64,000 nt of DNA. It comes from Patagioenas fasciata. Its lineage: Eukaryota > Chordata > Aves > Columbiformes > Columbidae. Each line of letters starts with the position of its first letter. Position 1 is the stretch's first letter. Where the stretch lies: the NCBI RefSeq assembly GCF_037038585.1, contig NC_092525.1, forward strand, positions 31,522,367 through 31,586,366, read 5' to 3'. The position numbers and the translations under genes were made by a program. The notes beneath the pieces are model-generated. The model was not told the origin of the DNA. It ran no database searches and worked only from the letters and a program-made list of their open reading frames with translations. Of the stretch, positions 60,380 to 64,000 are shown one piece after another.

Positions 60380-60707
60380 AACCTAAAATGATAGCTGCAG
60401 GAAAATTTTCAAGTCTTCCCAGAAATGGCTCAGTGAACCACCAGTTCTCATTAGCTTCTTCCATGGACCTTTTGACCACTAAACCTTCACCAACTGAGCA
60501 TCGCTCAGACGCCTTTCAAGATATCTCTATCCATGGCACTCTCCCCAGGAAGAAGAAGGGAACAATTCCCATTAGGTCTTGTGACATGTTTAGCCACATG
60601 GGAACATTGCCGTACACCAGAACATACCGGCAGCAGCCACCTTTTGTACAGGGTGTTATAGAAGAGTACCCTCCACAAAATGGGAAGAGCAACAAACTCC
60701 ATACCAG
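60380..60707 (+). CDS. BCAR3: BCAR3 first coding exon (CDS from 60388)
   Basis: This exon starts the BCAR3 (NSP2/AND-34) protein, a cytoplasmic adaptor with an N-terminal SH2 domain and a C-terminal Cdc25-like domain that binds p130Cas (BCAR1) in integrin and growth-factor signalling. The acceptor TCTCCAG ends at 60379 after 22 T. ATG at 60388 has A at -3. The exon gives 106 codons plus two bases (phase 2) up to donor GTACCT at 60708. The N-terminus is recognisable: AAGKFSSLPRN, VNHQFSLASSMDLL, then DISIHGTLPRKKKG, PIRSCDMFSHMGTLP. The SH2 domain is encoded further downstream, outside the window. The open frame upstream of 60380 is only a read-through of the poly-T tract. The distal third of this exon is more diverged from mammals than the SIHGTLPRKKKG core, as I recall it. 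Confidence 0.93.
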
Positions 60708-63700
60708 GTACCTTGTAAAACCTTAATTTGCATATGTTTGTTGCATACAAATGATTATGTATTTTTCTAGACTTCTAAATGTCCTGTTATAGGTGCAACT
60801 GTTTATTATAGCTCTGTATTCTAACAAAGGTTGATTTTTCTTCCTAGTACTCAATTTAGGTCTTGATGGAATAAGCCAGGCAAAAACCAGTGTGAAACAT
60901 ATGTGGGATGGGGAGGGGGAGTTGTGAATCTGATGCATAGGTTTCAGGATTCTGAGAATTTCTTTTTTTTGACTTACTGAATAGCTCAGGCTTCAAAATA
61001 CTCTTCCTATTGGAATAAGATCAGTCAGTATATGGGCTGTTGAATACTCATGCCTGTTTAAAATGTCCTTCTATATCACTCTTTCTGTGGGATCTACCGA
61101 TTTGGATTTTTAGTCTTTCTTTTGACATCTGTGTAGTTTTTAAAAATAGGTCTTGCCTCTGGGTGTTTAAAAGGTATAACATTGCATTCTTCCAGTTTGT
61201 GGAGGAAACTTCTTAAAGTCACTGAATTGCTTTGAAATGACCCTTTGTATTGTTCTACTAGAGCGGTTTTATCCAGGAAGTCCAACTGTTCAAAGCTGTT
61301 TTGATTTGGATTTAATGCTTATATGGATGCAGTGCGGGGGAAAAGGAGAGTGGTGCTACAGCTGCATCCAACCTAGAGCTACATGTGAGCTGTTTTCCTT
61401 GAAGACTCAGTGGAACTCAATGTACACTGAGCTAATGTCACATTATCGCTGTTTATTATTCTTGCCTGACTTCCTGGTTATAATATCCATGACTCTTCAG
61501 AAAGAATTACACTTTCATAGCTAGCATTTCTTTTGGGAATCTAGTCTCATTACTGATATTTCATTGCTTACAAAAAAAAGTAATTAATTTTGTAAATGTC
61601 TTTTTTTGTTCTCATATTGAGGTCTTTAAAATGGGAAAAAATCCTCCAGCTAACAAGAGAAAAATTTAGTGTGATGCAGTGGATCAGCCAGAGGCACAAA
61701 GATGAAGGGAGTGTTAGGTTGTTTGGGTGACAGAGTTAAAGATTGAGAAAAGATAACCAAATGACAACTTCTGAATTAGAATTTATAATTTTGCTGTGTT
61801 CATCACTGTAAGATTTCTTGTTCTCAAATCTTGTGAGGGAAGGACAGTTCTGTTTAGGTGGGTTTGTGAGTATGGAGTGGCATTTGTCTGCTTTTTACTT
61901 GCAGCATACAGGATCAAGCTTGCTTCTCACTTGAAAAGTAAGGCTTTCTTCTCTATGCCCCATTCACTTTGAAAGAAGAAAGGGCCTCAGTGTGTTTAGT
62001 ATTCCTCTGTCACTGATCTCTGGGATGTACCTGCTTACCTGAACTGGCTTTTTAACGTAATTTACTTCTTTAATTTGCATACTTCTAGAGAACACAAGCA
62101 GCCAGTGCTGCTGCCATAGAAAGCATATGGTAGCATACACTGAAGTTTTATCTTATGTCTTCCTTCTCAAGAGCAGTTACTAAACATGATTTGCAAGAGA
62201 TGTTTACTTTTCTTGAGAGACTGAAATCTCCATATTAAATATATTTATAGTTATAACTGGTAACTTTCCCTGTCCTGTGAAGAATGCTTTTTGCACAAGC
62301 AATGTGTAAGAACAGAATGCTTGAGAGGAAAATATTAAGAAGTTCTGCCTGCTTAGGATTAAAACATGATGCTTTTGAAGCAATAAGAGGTTCAAAGGAT
62401 GTTGTTAAAGCAGCCTATTAGTAGAATTTGCATCTCTTGAGTTATGGCAAGTGTTGTTCCTGTGTTTGATCTTCCAACTACTTTGCTAAAACACACACAG
62501 AATGCTACAGTAACAACTGTTAACTTTTGCTTTCTTTAATTTTTACAATGGATCTTTACACGTTCTGCTGTATGACTTGACAGTCCAGTTTTATTAGAGC
62601 AAAAGGCATTACCAACTTGACAGTCAGCAAATATATCACTTCTTGAGTCTTCTTGGGATGACTCCTCACTAGTATACTTCTAAAAAAATCGAGAGAGTAA
62701 GTCTGATTTTCCTGTGGTAGGCATTCGTCCATATATGCTAAGGTATATATTCTAATTCTTACATTCACACTGAAATTAGTTGGGATTAATAGTACAGGAA
62801 AGTCCATTTTACCTAATCAGAGTTTTATCACAAAGCCTTGTAGTATTTTTATTTCAGTGTAGAAACTTGTGATATAGCATAACATTACATAGATATTCAG
62901 GAGTAAACCAGTTTTTCATTGCTATAATGCTGTTTACAAAAATTAAAAGCATGAACACGCATTTTAATCAAACTGTTTCATGATGCGTTGTTCAACCCAA
63001 GTGCTATATTTGATGTCATCAGGCCAGAACTAATAGTCATTAGGATTACAGTGTTCATGTGCACATAGATCCCGTTTTACCGAACTGTGACTTGGGCATC
63101 TCATAGTTTAGATTTGATTAATTCTAATTAAAAAAACATAACTGGGATAAATTTTTCAATAATTAAAAATAAATAATATAATCTTTAACATATAAATACA
63201 CAATGCATAATTTCGTGGGACAAAAAATAAGCCAAAGTGAGGAGAATAGGAAAAAGATAACGGATTGTGTCATTCCCTAATGGAACTCTTTTTTTCCTGT
63301 CTCATATTACAGCTACCTAATTGCATTATTCTGCAGCCAAGATGAAGTGTATGCATACTAATTTATTTGTAGGATTATATTATGTCAGGATTTTTGCATC
63401 TATGCATCAGAGGCAAAGAGTACTGACCACTTTCACTATATCAAATGCTTCATTTCACTATGTTGATACTCATGGTCTTGTGCACCTATCTTGGCTAGTA
63501 TCTCTTCCAGGGAAGTGGAATAATTCTTGTTTCTATATTCTAGTGTTTTGGGAGGATAAGTGGTTCTTCCCCCTGCCTCAAATACTTTCCTAGTTTTCAC
63601 AGGCAAAGCTAGCTCGTGTATTTGCATAATTTTAGACTCTTTAGATCTTACAAGGCATATATCATTCCAAATAAATGAATATTGGAAATGTTAAACTCAC

Positions 63701-64000
63701 TTTGATATTTCTGTGACCAGACACATCACAAGTCTGTGGTCCTTATTAGGAAGATTTGCCATGTACCTGCATTTGGGCAAAGGTCTGAGAGATGATGAGT
63801 CATAGCGTAATGTTAAAAGCACAAACTTGAACTTACATTGGATTAACGGAAGAAATGATATCACTTGAAACTACCTCGACATTTGAGTGATTCTCCCTGA
63901 TTGGCACTCCAGTTTAACACACTTGTGGCATTTTCATGCTTTTTCATTAATGCAGCCAGATATTCCTCAGATAAATAAGACCTAAAAGCAGTACAAAACT
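60708..64000 (+). other. BCAR3: BCAR3 intron, partial
   Basis: The intron starts at donor GTACCT and continues past the window. I found no second BCAR3 exon: the conserved segment before the SH2 domain is not encoded in any + strand frame here. No transposon is recognised. A chance frame at 61237-61524 has no family. Confidence 0.75.

Noticed and set aside
60307-60387. N-terminal extension of BCAR3 from an ATG at 60310
   Set aside because: It reads through the poly-T acceptor tract. The family start is the ATG at 60388, inside the exon.
1-64000. CRISPR arrays, operons, phage or plasmid functions
   Set aside because: Spliced vertebrate genes, an intron-bearing eukaryotic tRNA and CR1 repeats show this is animal nuclear DNA. 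No such structure was seen.
1-64000. Endogenous retrovirus or LTR sequences
   Set aside because: I saw no paired LTR-like ends, primer-binding site or polyprotein motifs. All recognised mobile DNA is CR1, hAT-like or mariner-type.

Overview
The window looks like nuclear DNA from a bird, or at least an archosaur-line reptile. It is AT-rich and gene-poor. Its protein-coding exons have vertebrate splice signals, it carries several CR1 LINE fragments (the dominant avian retrotransposon), and its two genes and one tRNA gene sit in the order I recall from human chromosome 1p22 (DNTTIP2, tRNA-Arg-TCT, BCAR3). The species cannot be fixed from the sequence.

Layout: (1) 1-3.7 kb holds the last four coding exons of DNTTIP2 on the + strand, encoding the C-terminal Fcf2-type rRNA-processing domain. 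(2) 3.7-8.1 kb is intergenic, with two old CR1 fragments placed tail to tail. (3) 8.15-9.0 kb is a CpG island. An intron-bearing tRNA-Arg(UCU) gene lies inside it on the - strand, and a good splice donor at 8604 suggests a distal first exon, probably of BCAR3. (4) 9-53.3 kb is about 44 kb of mostly unique, AT-rich non-coding DNA, presumably the first long intron or upstream region of BCAR3. It contains CR1 fragments (one spanning the ORF1/ORF2 junction), a short hAT-like element with an apparent 8-bp target duplication, and one copy of a TA-flanked mariner-type MITE. (5) 53.4-54.2 kb is a second CpG island with a strong donor at 53566, a candidate proximal BCAR3 promoter. (6) 53.6-60.4 kb is intron with a second, very short copy of the same MITE. 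(7) 60380-60707 is the first coding exon of BCAR3, and the rest of the window is the next intron.

DNTTIP2 (nucleolar, ribosome biogenesis) and BCAR3 (cytoplasmic SH2 adaptor in p130Cas/integrin signalling) are neighbours with no evident functional link. I found no convincing new multi-gene system. The points most worth a second look are the tRNA gene embedded in a promoter CpG island, the two-copy MITE family, the hAT-like element with its flanking duplication, the CR1 piece that keeps the ORF1/ORF2 junction, and unusual splice-acceptor contexts in both genes. Most other open reading frames are chance frames in non-coding DNA or in CpG islands.
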